From: Rhizobium rhizoryzae
Lineage (GTDB): Bacteria > Pseudomonadota > Alphaproteobacteria > Rhizobiales > Rhizobiaceae
NCBI RefSeq assembly: GCF_011046895.1
Contig: NZ_CP049250.1
Coordinates: 744,001 to 808,000 of the forward strand
Direction of reading: 5' to 3'
DNA: 64,000 bases
Shown here piece after piece: positions 18,355 through 27,361 of this stretch. Under the pieces are notes generated by a model. The model was given only the letters and a program-made list of their open reading frames with translations. It made no database searches and was not told where the DNA came from. Positions within the stretch are counted from its first letter, which is position 1; each line of letters begins with the position of its first letter. The translations under genes and the position numbers were made by a program.

Positions 18355-21300
18355 CTAGACATACCAGAGCCCGTCGGCCATCGCGCCCACCTGAGCGGTC
18401 TTGTTCTCGGCACTTTCTGCAAACATCAACAGAACCTTCTCCTGACTGAAGGTCCCATTGTTCAGTGCATCGATCCAGAATGCGGCTCCAGCCTTGTCCC
18501 CGCTGCGCCCCAGAACATTGGTATAAAGTGCATCCACGTAGCTGCCGGTATCACGCTTTGTGCCGAACCGTGCGGCAAATTCCGGTGAGTGGAAAAACTG
18601 GGATATGAGTTGTGGCAGATCAGCCGTGCCACCATCCAGCTTGTTGATCCAGAAGCCAGCGCCACCCGGTTCCGGCTGTCGACCGAAAGCAGCTTTGTAG
18701 AGCCGCATCAGCATGCCGGCATTGCCGTCCGAGTCCAGCGCCAACGTTCCATCGCTGAATTTAATACGTTCGAAATTCGATAGTTGGACCTCATAGGGTC
18801 CACTGAGAGTGACCACGCCGTCCTTCACCTTGACCGTAAAATCGTTGCGGGATTGGGTGATGACACCAACATCAAATCCGCCGCCAGCATCCATCTTGGA
18901 GCTACCGGGCTTGATCTCGATCGTATCATTGGCAAGCGTGCCGCCGCTTCCGGGTGTCGGGCTGACCGGCGGAGTGACAACCGGTGGTGTCACGACAGGT
19001 GGCGTCACGGCCGTATCAGTAGACGGCGGCACAACAACAGGCGGCTTGGCAACATCAACCACCACCGTACCGGCAGCAGTGAGCGCACCTCCAGCGCCGG
19101 TATTTCCGCCATCATCCACGCTGATCTTGATATTTGCCTTTCCCGTAAATCCGCTTGTGGGCGTAAAGCTCAATGTCTCAAGCGCGGCATTGAGATCTGT
19201 CAGGCTGCCTGAAAGAATGAGTGCCTTATCGCCAGCCACAGCGCCTTGCACTTGAACGCCGGAAAGCTTGTCAGCCAGCTTGAGGTTGCCATCTTCGGTT
19301 TCAACCTTGATGGTGAGGGTGGCACTGCCGGCATCAGGATCTGCAACGGCAATCGCGGACTTCGCCTTGAACGCGAGACTCTCACCAGCGCCGAGGGATT
19401 GCGCGGAAGGAAGCGCCAGGCTGGGCGTGGTATTGACGGGTGCGACTGCAAGCTGGAACGTCGAGGCTATCGGCACGGAATTATCCCCGTTCAGGTCCTC
19501 GACGGAAACAGAAAAGGACGCCTTGGTCGTTTCAGATCCATCATGCCGGAAGGAAACGTCACCGGCCTTTAAATCAGCAGGCGTGAAGCTCGTCGCGGCC
19601 TTGTTCTTCACCAGCAGAATACCATTGGCAAGGCTCGATACGGTGTAGGTAATATCGGCGGCGCCATCTTCCGGATCGCTGAAGCCAAGCTGGTTTTCAG
19701 TCAGGATAACCGTCTTGCCCTCATCGACGTTAGCAGAAAGCGTTCCTACAAGGATTGGCGGACGGTTGACACCGACCAGAATCGAGGTGTTCGCCGCAAT
19801 TGAGGGGATTGAGACCTGAACATCATTACCCGCAGCATCCCGGATATTGGTATCCACCACACTGAGGTTTTTATCGAGAGCAAGGCCCGAACGTGCGTTG
19901 AACCCCGCGGGCAGCACCGCCTCGAATGTCAGCGTAGTGGTGCCACTGCCAGACACGTATTCGGCGGTAATCTTTGCGTCATTTTCACCAATGAGCAGCA
20001 GCTTTGGTTTGCCGCTGTCTATGGATACATTGACGACCTCGCTGGCGGTGAGAGAAAATGTCAGCTTGTCACCCGCATGATAGCTGCCGTTTGCTGGCTG
20101 CTTCAGCGCGACGAAGGTAGGCCGCGTGTTATCAAGCACATAGCTCTGGTTGTTACCCGACACCTGGCCAGTGGCAGAATTCCCGGCGATATCACGAACG
20201 TTCGAGATCTTGAGGCTGACCTCTCCGTTGAGACCGGCCAGATCGCCACCCGCCACGGTGACAACGGCACTGTTGCCATCCTTCACTACGCTTTGCACCG
20301 TTGCTGTGGAGCCTATAACCGCCACATTGCCCTTGGTCAGATCGACACTTTCAGAGAAGGAAACACGGAAAGACAGTTGATCGGCATTGGTTATAGACGT
20401 CGCAGGAGTGACCCGCGCAATTTCCACGATGCTGGGGGCAACCGTATCGACAATCAACTGCTTGGTATAGCTGGCTGCTTGACTGGGAATGCCATCGACA
20501 GAGATCTGACGCACGACAATCATATTTGGCTGATAGTTGCCATCTGCCACGACGAAGCCGGTTCCGCTTCCGGTCTGCCAGTCTTTGCCGCCATTGGTGC
20601 TGAACTCGAAGCGGGCATTCTCCCTAAGCCCACCAACATTGACGACACCGTCATTGCTGATGCCTTGAGCATCGCCAAGATCCGTCTTGAGCGTCAGCGT
20701 CGGCTCCGGCGGCTGTATGCCTTGCAAATTGTTCAGAACCAAAGTGCCCGGCGCAACGCCCGTAAGTATGATCCGCGTATTGTTGGCAAATTCCAGGACT
20801 GTGTCCGGGCCATTCGTCGACACCTCCAGCGCGCGAAGTTTGGCCAAACTGTCTATGGAAGCGAAATTCTGGCTGTATAGCTTATCAACAAGCGGATTGA
20901 AGTCGGTGATCGTGACAACTCCCTGGTCGACGACAAAGACATCTGCCCCATCGCCGCCTGTCAGCCTGTCCTTGCCACCGCCGCCATTCAGACGATCATT
21001 CCCCTTCCCGCCATTGATCTCGTTGTCGCCGCCATCACCGGTCAGGACATCATCGAAGTCCGAACCTTTCAGGTTCTCGATACTGAAATAAGTATCCCCC
21101 GCAGCATCGCTCGTATTGTCAGAACTCTTCGCCAGATTTGCAGTAACGCCAGCCTCAGCATCCTCGTAGGAGGCAGTATCGGTGCCAGCACTTCCGTCCA
21201 GCACGTCAGCCCCTTTGCCACCGATCAGCAGATCGTTACCCCGATCGCCAAAGAGGTTGTCGTCGCCTCCCTTGCCGCGCATTACATCGTCAAACTGGCT

Positions 21301-22461
21301 GCCCAATGCACGCTCGCCGGCATCGGAACCCGTGAAGTTGACCGCCGGAACATCTTGGCGCGGAACATGCATTTGATTAGCGCCAAATCTATCCCCAACG
21401 TCCTGCCACATCGTGTTTGATGTCGGCTGGTTATCGACCAGCACCTTGCCAGTAAAGTCCGGAAGGGTAAGGCCACGTGGATAGTTCATAGTGCCGCCGT
21501 ACAACTCGGCTAGCAGCGGAGCAGTATCTTCATCAAGAATGCCAGCATTCGCAATCATCCAGCCTGCGGGTATTTTTGATTGCGGTCCGGCGAAGATCAT
21601 CACCTCGCCAAGAGGAGAGGATTGAAGGGCTGGGAAATTTCCTTGGGGATAGTTGCCGCTGACGTTAATGAGGTAGTAAAGCGCGATAGATTCCTGATTA
21701 TTATCAATAGATTGTGTAATCATTCTCGGGTTGAGGGGATTCGCGTTCTCGGTGAGGATTGATGCGGAGGCGCCGGAGACCCTGCCCAGCGCGAAATCTA
21801 CATCATCATCCTCGTACCATCTGCCAGCACCGATGACGGTTTTGCCAATCAGATTGGGTAGCGCAAACTTGTCGCCGGCTCCTCCATAGCGATATCCGAT
21901 AAGATCGAAGAGCTCTCGGTATTCAAACTTGGAAACAGTCCTGCCGTCTGCAACGAGGTAATTTATCGGGCTGGTGTTTGTGGCACTGAAGGTAATAGCG
22001 CCAACAAAATCACCGTTTGCATCGTCGCCGCCGGATGTACGAATGAGCGGAAGCAGCCCCATGGAAGGCTGCTTGTTATCAATGGGAACAGATGAACCGC
22101 CCCAGGCAGCTGGCAGGTTCTTCTGTTCGAGTGTCAGGTTCCCGACACCGCTGGTAGCCCCCAGATCCGTCGGCTTGGCACCAATGATAACCCGGCCACC
22201 CAAATCGGGCGCCTTGAAAACGGTCGCTCCATTGCCGCCATAGGTGGTTCCCAACACACGAAACAGGTCTTGATTATCTGCTATTTTCAGGGTGCGGCCA
22301 TCCGCGTCCATTGGCGTCCAGATTCCGCTCTCTCCAACGAGGAAGGTTCGCACCTGACCTGTGAAACCGTGGGCGCTGGCACTGCTTGCGCTTGGAATAC
22401 TGGAATTATTCACGACGGTCTGGCGAACAACAAAACTATCTTGATAGTTGGAAATCGTCAT
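18355..22461 (-). CDS. Large RTX-type secreted protein with tail-collar, Ig-like/cadherin-like and DUF4214 domains
   Basis: Starts at the ATG at 22461, with AAGGGGA about nine bases upstream; the open frame to 22506 lacks a ribosome site. The product is 1368 residues. Three tail-collar-like units lie at about 36-95, 150-212 and 284-343 (each with a DLFR/ELFDLIG-like start and an APDLGGRVIIGA- or LPNLIGKTVIGA-like end). RTX nonapeptides follow at about 385-510 (GGDDNLFGDRGNDLLIGG). Then come bacterial Ig-like repeats (about 590-895), cadherin-like repeats (about 900-1135), a proline linker (1139-1170) and a DUF4214 region ending GLWYV. There is no N-terminal signal peptide, as expected for type I secretion. 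No type I transporter is nearby. Probably a calcium-binding surface or matrix protein; ligand unknown. Confidence 0.85.
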   Translation of the reverse strand: MTISNYQDSFVVRQTVVNNSSIPSASSASAHGFTGQVRTFLVGESGIWTPMDADGRTLKIADNQDLFRVLGTTYGGNGATVFKAPDLGGRVIIGAKPTDLGATSGVGNLTLEQKNLPAAWGGSSVPIDNKQPSMGLLPLIRTSGGDDANGDFVGAITFSATNTSPINYLVADGRTVSKFEYRELFDLIGYRYGGAGDKFALPNLIGKTVIGAGRWYEDDDVDFALGRVSGASASILTENANPLNPRMITQSIDNNQESIALYYLINVSGNYPQGNFPALQSSPLGEVMIFAGPQSKIPAGWMIANAGILDEDTAPLLAELYGGTMNYPRGLTLPDFTGKVLVDNQPTSNTMWQDVGDRFGANQMHVPRQDVPAVNFTGSDAGERALGSQFDDVMRGKGGDDNLFGDRGNDLLIGGKGADVLDGSAGTDTASYEDAEAGVTANLAKSSDNTSDAAGDTYFSIENLKGSDFDDVLTGDGGDNEINGGKGNDRLNGGGGKDRLTGGDGADVFVVDQGVVTITDFNPLVDKLYSQNFASIDSLAKLRALEVSTNGPDTVLEFANNTRIILTGVAPGTLVLNNLQGIQPPEPTLTLKTDLGDAQGISNDGVVNVGGLRENARFEFSTNGGKDWQTGSGTGFVVADGNYQPNMIVVRQISVDGIPSQAASYTKQLIVDTVAPSIVEIARVTPATSITNADQLSFRVSFSESVDLTKGNVAVIGSTATVQSVVKDGNSAVVTVAGGDLAGLNGEVSLKISNVRDIAGNSATGQVSGNNQSYVLDNTRPTFVALKQPANGSYHAGDKLTFSLTASEVVNVSIDSGKPKLLLIGENDAKITAEYVSGSGTTTLTFEAVLPAGFNARSGLALDKNLSVVDTNIRDAAGNDVQVSIPSIAANTSILVGVNRPPILVGTLSANVDEGKTVILTENQLGFSDPEDGAADITYTVSSLANGILLVKNKAATSFTPADLKAGDVSFRHDGSETTKASFSVSVEDLNGDNSVPIASTFQLAVAPVNTTPSLALPSAQSLGAGESLAFKAKSAIAVADPDAGSATLTIKVETEDGNLKLADKLSGVQVQGAVAGDKALILSGSLTDLNAALETLSFTPTSGFTGKANIKISVDDGGNTGAGGALTAAGTVVVDVAKPPVVVPPSTDTAVTPPVVTPPVVTPPVSPTPGSGGTLANDTIEIKPGSSKMDAGGGFDVGVITQSRNDFTVKVKDGVVTLSGPYEVQLSNFERIKFSDGTLALDSDGNAGMLMRLYKAAFGRQPEPGGAGFWINKLDGGTADLPQLISQFFHSPEFAARFGTKRDTGSYVDALYTNVLGRSGDKAGAAFWIDALNNGTFSQEKVLLMFAESAENKTAQVGAMADGLWYV

Positions 22462-22506
22462 GGTCGCGCATCCCCTTGGCTGAACCCGGCCGCATGAAAC
22501 AGCCAC

Positions 22507-23075
22507 CCTCGGGCGCGGACATTACGAGTGCGCAACAAGTTCGCAAGGAATGCACCGGAATGTTATAGCTCTCTAATACGCATGCGCCGCGCATTTTGCA
22601 CGGCGGTCGCGCTTGTGAAAGCTTCAAAGAAATTCAACTGAAACAATAGTTTGCAATTTCGGTGAGACACCTCGCGAGAAGACATGGCGCTTCGCGAGGC
22701 TCGGACTTCATCAACCGTGGGTGATATGAGGCAATCACAGGATTGCAGGAAAATCAACCAAAGAGGGTTCTTTGCGTCAAAACACACCTTATCAGCACAT
22801 CATTTAAAACCGAAACCGAATCCAGACTGTTCCAAGGCTGCACCACTGGAGTATTCGGCTTGCCGCTTTGCATCCGGCATCGTTACCCACCGTTGTTTGG
22901 TAAGGAACCCAAGAGAGATCGTCAGCAGATCGCCACCCACCAAGCCAGCGAAAAGCAGATGCTACCATTGCAACTGCGCCCAACAGTTCCGAGAAATCGA
23001 GATTGTCCAACTCAACAAGCGTATTGGACAAAACCAAATGCAGGATATCGGAACGATCTGAAAATTGAAGGAAGA
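22507..23075. other. Intergenic region between the RTX-type gene and tRNA-Ser
   Basis: About 570 bp upstream of the RTX-type gene. Open frames on the plus strand (22684-23061 and 22743-23231) have no ribosome site, no domain character and run into the tRNA. An 8-bp inverted repeat, CCTCGCGA and TCGCGAGG with a 14-nt spacer, lies at 22670-22699. The promoter of the RTX-type gene should be here, but I cannot place it. Confidence 0.5.
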
Positions 23076-23165
23076 TGGCGGACAGAGAGGGATTCGAACC
23101 CTCGATACGCTTTCACGTATACACGCGTTCCAGGCGTGCGCCTTCAACCACTCGGCCACCTGTCC
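23076..23165 (-). tRNA. tRNA-Ser (anticodon GGA)
   Basis: The minus strand folds as a class II tRNA: acceptor GGACAGG with CTGTCC, D-arm GGCCGAGTGGTTGAAGGC, anticodon arm CACGC-CTGGAAC-GCGTG with anticodon GGA, a long variable arm (TATACGTGAAAGCGTA) and a GGTTCGAATCC T-arm. The 3' CCA is encoded. Length is 90 nt. It would read UCC and UCU serine codons. Confidence 0.96.
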
Positions 23166-23218
23166 TTGCTATCCAAGGGCTGCCTTGCGGTGTTGTGCGA
23201 AGCAGCGGTCGGGGCGGA

Positions 23219-23246
23219 TATATACCGATGAATTTCAAAGGATCAA
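23219..23246 (-). promoter_or_regulatory. Sigma-70-type promoter for tRNA-Ser
   Basis: On the minus strand TTGATC (23246-23241) and TATATA (23224-23219) are 16 bp apart, placing the start about 45 nt upstream of the mature tRNA. Confidence 0.6.
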
Positions 23247-23379
23247 CCCGATTCTGAAAGAAATGTGACCTGTCCCCAAACTCTCTTCAAATCCATGCCT
23301 TGCGATGCAGCGTTTGCAATCCGCGGAAGACACCTATAGGTTGGCGAAAATCCAGTCCGGCTCGAGGGATGAAGCACCG

Positions 23380-23694
23380 ATGGCGTTCTTTTTGCGCTTC
23401 CTAAGCCTGCTTCTTCTCCTCGGGGCAATTGCCGCCGGCACCGTTGATTCCATCGTATCCGTCGCATCTTCGAAAGTCATCCTGACAAGCTTCGAACAGG
23501 ACTGGCTGGCGTTAAGCCCGGATTCGCTCCCCCTAGCGAAGCAGTGGGTTGAACACTATATTCACCCTGAAGCTTGGCGCAGCGGACTTGCCGTCATCAT
23601 TGCACAACCGGCCTTTGTCGTTCTTCTCGGTTTGTCACTCCTGTTCTGGATGATCGGCTACCGTCGCCCGCGCCCGCAAGCATTGCTGGTTTAG
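23380..23694 (+). CDS. Small membrane protein of unknown function
   Basis: From the ATG at 23380 it encodes 104 residues; an earlier in-frame start at 23305 adds non-hydrophobic residues. There are two predicted membrane helices: MAFFLRFLSLLLLLGAIAAG at the N-terminus and VVLLGLSLLFWMIGY near residues 80-94. The loop between is about 50 residues and probably periplasmic. The tail is basic (RRPRPQ), which suits a cytoplasmic C-terminus. It lies 78 bp upstream of msrA on the same strand. I do not recognise the family. Confidence 0.7.
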   Translation: MAFFLRFLSLLLLLGAIAAGTVDSIVSVASSKVILTSFEQDWLALSPDSLPLAKQWVEHYIHPEAWRSGLAVIIAQPAFVVLLGLSLLFWMIGYRRPRPQALLV

Positions 23695-23772
23695 CCTCCA
23701 TTCCGGGGGCACAGCGCCTCTCCGCACCGAATCTGTCGGAATGCGGAAGCAGGCTCACGCAAGGAGGCAAGG

Positions 23773-24426
23773 ATGTTTTTGATCGACATGTTCAACAAGA
23801 AGACGGTCATGCCCACGCCAGACACCGCTCTGCCGGGGCGCACGGACCCTCTGCCGACCGCCACCCACCACTTCGTCAACGGCAACCCTCTCAAGGGTCC
23901 TTATCCAGATCATCTGAACATTGCCTATGTTGGCATGGGCTGCTTCTGGGGCGCTGAGCGTCTGTTCTGGAAAACGCCGGGCGTCTGGGTCACGGCTGTC
24001 GGTTATCAGGGAGGGATTACCAGGAACCCCACCTATCACGAAACGACAACGGGCATGACCGGGCATACGGAAATCGTCAAAGTCGTGTTCGATCCGTCGC
24101 AGGTTTCCTACGATCAGCTGCTGAAGATCTTTTTCGAAGAGCACGATCCGACGCAGGGCATGCGGCAGGGCAATGATATCGGCACGACCTACCGTTCGGC
24201 AATCTACACGACCAGTCCGGAACAGCAGGCGGCGGCTGAAGCGGCGCGGGATCGTTTCCAGCAAGCCCTGAACGATGCCGGAAACCGGTCCAAGATCACG
24301 ACCGAAATCAAGCCGGCGGAAGAGTTCTACTATGCCGAGGACTATCACCAGCAATATCTGGCCAAGAATCCCGGTGGATATTGCGGCCTGCGCGGCACCG
24401 GCGTTTCCTGCCCGATCGAGCGTTGA
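23773..24426 (+). CDS. msrA: Peptide methionine sulfoxide reductase A
   Basis: Reduces the S-epimer of methionine sulfoxide in proteins and free methionine, repairing oxidative damage. The catalytic cysteine is in [13 protein letters not shown] near residue 56, and the resolving cysteines are in the tail [15 protein letters not shown]. The 217-residue length includes the roughly 40-residue N-terminal extension also present in E. coli MsrA (212). AGGAGG lies 6 bp upstream of the ATG. A strong terminator follows. Confidence 0.96.
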   Translation: MFLIDMFNKKTVMPTPDTALPGRTDPLPTATHHFVNGNPLKGPYPDHLNIAYVGMGCFWGAERLFWKTPGVWVTAVGYQGGITRNPTYHETTTGMTGHTEIVKVVFDPSQVSYDQLLKIFFEEHDPTQGMRQGNDIGTTYRSAIYTTSPEQQAAAEAARDRFQQALNDAGNRSKITTEIKPAEEFYYAEDYHQQYLAKNPGGYCGLRGTGVSCPIER

Positions 24427-24446
24427 TCTGACGAAATTCTGATCAG

Positions 24447-24483
24447 AAAGCCGCGGAATTCATCGCTTCCGCGGCTTTATTTG
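24447..24483 (+). terminator. Rho-independent terminator after msrA
   Basis: AAAGCCGCGGAA (24447-24458) pairs with TTCCGCGGCTTT (24467-24478), then ATTTG. A 12-bp perfect stem. Confidence 0.85.
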
Positions 24484-24513
24484 TGCAGTCCTTCAACAAT
24501 ATCTGCGTTTTTT

Positions 24514-24534
24514 ACCAGATGAAAAATTTCTGGT
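24514..24534. promoter_or_regulatory. Inverted repeat (operator candidate) before the nucleoside operon
   Basis: ACCAGA and TCTGGT are separated by 9 bp. The site is about 130 bp upstream of the BMP-family gene, and a -10-like CATAAT lies at 24576-24581. It could bind the regulator that controls nucleoside uptake. No regulator gene is adjacent. Confidence 0.35.
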
Positions 24535-24635
24535 GAATTTCCTTCGCAGCCATGCAAGGATGGGCTCTAGCCAGTCATAATAGACAACCGCTGGCGACCG
24601 CAGACATGCCTCGAACAGGGCATGCGGGGGGACCC

Positions 24636-24671
24636 ATGATGAACGCTAAAAATAATAGGGCTGCACGATGA
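24636..24671 (+). CDS. Eleven-codon upstream reading frame overlapping the BMP gene start
   Basis: ATG at 24636 (and 24639) follows a GGGGGGA site four to five bases upstream, stronger than that of the downstream gene. The frame encodes MMNAKNNRAAR and ends in a TGA that overlaps the ATG of the BMP gene (ATGA at 24668-24671). This arrangement suits translational coupling or a leader peptide. Whether it is translated is unknown. Confidence 0.35.
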   Translation: MMNAKNNRAAR

Positions 24672-25660
24672 AGAAAACCCTTCTCTCAATTCTTGCCTTG
24701 GCCGCGCTTTCGACCACGGCTCTGGCCGCTGATGTCAAGCCGGCGCTGGTTTACGGCACGGGCGGCAAGTTCGACAAATCCTTCAACGAAGCGGCCTATC
24801 AGGGCGCCGAGAAGTTCAAGAAGGAAACGGGTACCGACTACCGCGATTTCGAGCCGACCAGCGACACGCAGGGCGAACAGGCAATCCGCAACTTCGCCTC
24901 CAAGGGCTTTAACCCGGTTGTTGCCGTGTCCTTCGCCTGGACATCGGCCATGGAGAAGGTTGCTGCCGAGTTTCCAAACACCAAGTTCGTGATCGTTGAC
25001 TCCGTCGTCAAGCTGCCGAACGTTCGCTCGGTCGTCTTCAAGGAAGAGGAAGGTTCTTACCTCGTCGGCGTCATGGCGGGTCTGGCTTCGAAGTCCGGCA
25101 AGGTCGGCTTCATCGGCGGCATGGACATTCCGCTGATCCGCAAGTTTGCCTGCGGCTACGCCCAGGGCGCCAAGGCTGCAAATGCAAAGATCCAGGTTCT
25201 CCAGAACATGACCGGCACCACCGGTGCTGCATGGAACGACCCGGTTCGCGGCGGTGAACTGACGAAGAACCAGATCGACCAGGGCGCGGATGTCATCTAC
25301 GCGGCAGCCGGTGCAACGGGTCTCGGCGTTCTGCAGACGGCAGCTGACAACAAGAAGCTTTCGATCGGCGTGGATTCCAACCAGAACCACCTGCATCCGG
25401 GTTCCGTCCTGACCTCGATGGTCAAGCGCGTCGATCTGGCTGTCTACAACGCCTACAAGGATACCGCTTCCGACAAGTTCACCGGCGGCATCCAGGCCAA
25501 TGGCGTGAAGGAAGACGGCGTCGGCTACGCGATGGACGACAACAACGCCAAGCTGGTAACGCCTGAAATGAAGGCCGCCGTCGAAAAGGCGAAGGCCGAT
25601 ATCATCGCGGGAACGGTCAAGGTTCACGACTATATGTCGAGCAACAGCTGCCCGATGTAA
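24668..25660 (+). CDS. BMP-family nucleoside-binding protein of an ABC transporter
   Basis: Periplasmic substrate-binding component. A signal peptide is clear (MKKTLLSILALAALSTTALA-AD) and has no lipobox. The mature protein shows the PnrA/BMP fold: GGKFDKSFNEAAYQGAEKF near residue 30, the VAVSFAWTSAMEKVA and VGVMAGLASKSGKVGFIGGM stretches, and AAGATGLGVLQTA near 215. The family binds purine and other nucleosides. Its place at the head of cdd, punA, deoC and deoA supports nucleosides as substrate. Its own ribosome site (AGGG) is weak, and a short upstream frame overlaps the start. Confidence 0.92.
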   Translation: MKKTLLSILALAALSTTALAADVKPALVYGTGGKFDKSFNEAAYQGAEKFKKETGTDYRDFEPTSDTQGEQAIRNFASKGFNPVVAVSFAWTSAMEKVAAEFPNTKFVIVDSVVKLPNVRSVVFKEEEGSYLVGVMAGLASKSGKVGFIGGMDIPLIRKFACGYAQGAKAANAKIQVLQNMTGTTGAAWNDPVRGGELTKNQIDQGADVIYAAAGATGLGVLQTAADNKKLSIGVDSNQNHLHPGSVLTSMVKRVDLAVYNAYKDTASDKFTGGIQANGVKEDGVGYAMDDNNAKLVTPEMKAAVEKAKADIIAGTVKVHDYMSSNSCPM

Positions 25661-25671
25661 TCAACGCGAGG

Positions 25672-25704
25672 GGGCGTATGGTGCAAACGGTGCATCATAC
25701 GCCC
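25672..25704 (+). terminator. Intercistronic hairpin between binding protein and ATPase genes
   Basis: GGGCGTATG (25672-25680) pairs with CATACGCCC (25696-25704), followed by TCTTC. Such hairpins commonly protect or partly end the transcript so the binding protein is made in excess over the rest of the transporter. The remainder of the operon has no other obvious promoter. Confidence 0.6.
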
Positions 25705-25742
25705 TCTTCATGTCCGGCTTCCGGAAAGGAAAGGCAAGACGC

Positions 25743-27254
25743 GTGAGCCATAACCCAGCGATCGAACTGGTGGGCATCGACAAGAGTTTCGGTGCTGTTC
25801 ATGCCAACAAGAATATCCACCTGAAGGTGGAAAAGGGCACAATTCACGGCATCATCGGGGAAAACGGTGCCGGTAAATCCACACTCATGTCCATTCTCTA
25901 CGGCTTCTATCAGGCCGATAGCGGGGAGATCCGCATCAACGGCCAGGCCTTGAGCATCAAGGACAGCCAGACGGCGATCGCATCCGGCATTGGGATGGTG
26001 CACCAGCATTTCATGCTGGTCGAGAACTTCACGGTTCTGGAAAACATCATGCTGGGCGCGGAAGGCGGGCAATTGCTGGCCAAGGGCGTTTCGTCGGCGC
26101 GCAAGGAATTGAAGCGCCTGGAGGACGAGTACGACCTGAAGGTCAACCCCGATGCTGTCATCGAAGACCTGCCCGTCGGAACGCAGCAGCGCGTGGAGAT
26201 TCTCAAAGCTCTCTATCGCGGCGCAGACATCCTCATCCTGGATGAACCGACCGGCGTTCTGACCCCTGCCGAAGCGGACCACCTGTTCAAGGTACTCAAA
26301 GTCCTGCGCGACCAGGGCAAGACGATCATTCTCATCACCCACAAGCTGCGCGAGATCATGGCAATCACTGATGAGGTTTCCGTCATGCGCCGCGGCGAGA
26401 TGGTAGCGACGCGCAAGACTGCCGAGACCACGGTGGAGGAACTGGCGGAACTGATGGTCGGTCGCCGCGTGCTGCTGCGCGTGGAAAAGGGCGAAGCCAA
26501 TCCCGGCAAGATCCTGCTGTCGGTCAAGAACCTGACCGTCAAGGACAGCCGTGGCGTGACCATGGTGGACAACGTCTCCTTCGATGTGCGGGAAGGCGAG
26601 ATCGTCGGTATTGCAGGCGTTGCCGGAAACGGCCAATCGGAATTGCTGGAGGCCATTGCAGGTATCCGCAAACCCTCCTCCGGCGAAATCCTCATCGATG
26701 GCAAGCCCATTGCCAATGCAGACCCTGCACGCCTGCGCGAACTGGGGCTTGCGCATATTCCTGAAGACCGGCACCACATGGGTCTGGTGCTGAAGTTCGA
26801 GGAGTACGAAAATGCAGTCCTCGGCTATCACCGCGATCCGAAATACGGCAAAGGCGCCCTGCTCGACCTGAAAGCCATCCAGGCAGAAGCTGTCGAGAAG
26901 ATCGAGAAATACGACATTCGGCCGCCGAACCCGCGGCTGAAGACCGCCAATTTCTCCGGCGGCAACCAGCAGAAGATCGTCGTTGCCCGCGAGATCGAGC
27001 GCGATCCGAAGGCCTTGATCATCGGCCAGCCGACACGCGGCGTCGATATCGGTGCCATCGAATTCATTCACCGGCGCATCGTCGAAATGCGGGATGCCTC
27101 CAAGGCCATCCTGCTTGTCTCTGTCGAGCTCGACGAGATCCGCTCGCTCTCCGACCGTATCATCGTCATGTTCGCGGGCAGGATCGTCGGCGAAAAAACG
27201 CCGGAAGCGGACGAACAGACACTTGGCCTGATGATGGCGGGGATTGCGGCATGA
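25743..27254 (+). CDS. Nucleoside ABC transporter ATPase with two nucleotide-binding domains
   Basis: Starts at GTG 25743, preceded by GGAAAGGAAAGG; the ATG at 25710 abuts a hairpin and has no ribosome site. The two-domain ATPase has Walker [10 protein letters not shown] at about 39-47 and Walker [10 protein letters not shown] at about 163-171. The second domain has the degenerate Walker [13 protein letters not shown] and the signature SGGNQQK near residue 402. This asymmetry is usual for the sugar/nucleoside (CUT2-like) group, including NupA/YufO. It powers the two downstream permeases. Its stop overlaps an ATG that opens a 36-codon frame. Confidence 0.93.
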   Translation: MSHNPAIELVGIDKSFGAVHANKNIHLKVEKGTIHGIIGENGAGKSTLMSILYGFYQADSGEIRINGQALSIKDSQTAIASGIGMVHQHFMLVENFTVLENIMLGAEGGQLLAKGVSSARKELKRLEDEYDLKVNPDAVIEDLPVGTQQRVEILKALYRGADILILDEPTGVLTPAEADHLFKVLKVLRDQGKTIILITHKLREIMAITDEVSVMRRGEMVATRKTAETTVEELAELMVGRRVLLRVEKGEANPGKILLSVKNLTVKDSRGVTMVDNVSFDVREGEIVGIAGVAGNGQSELLEAIAGIRKPSSGEILIDGKPIANADPARLRELGLAHIPEDRHHMGLVLKFEEYENAVLGYHRDPKYGKGALLDLKAIQAEAVEKIEKYDIRPPNPRLKTANFSGGNQQKIVVAREIERDPKALIIGQPTRGVDIGAIEFIHRRIVEMRDASKAILLVSVELDEIRSLSDRIIVMFAGRIVGEKTPEADEQTLGLMMAGIAA

Positions 27255-27361
27255 CCCTTCCCGCCCACAGCATCATCCCCCCCTATTCTGACGGCATGGA
27301 GAGCAGGGAGATCGGGTTCGCCCGCACCGTCTCCATGACGATGAGGACCACCTGCCCATGA
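27251..27361 (+). CDS. Possible 36-residue ORF bridging ATPase and permease genes
   Basis: ATG at 27251 overlaps the ATPase stop (ATGA), and its TGA at 27359-27361 overlaps the permease ATG at 27358 (ATGA again). The peptide would begin [15 protein letters not shown] and has no signal or membrane character. The double overlap would let ribosomes pass from gene to gene across a 103-bp gap. It may simply be a coupling device, or chance; there is no protein family evidence. Confidence 0.3.
   Translation: MTLPAHSIIPPYSDGMESREIGFARTVSMTMRTTCP

Noticed and set aside
22684..23231. Open frames of 125 and 162 codons upstream of the tRNA-Ser gene
   Set aside because: No ribosome site, no domain character, many rare-looking Cys/His/Arg codons, and the second frame runs across the tRNA on the other strand.
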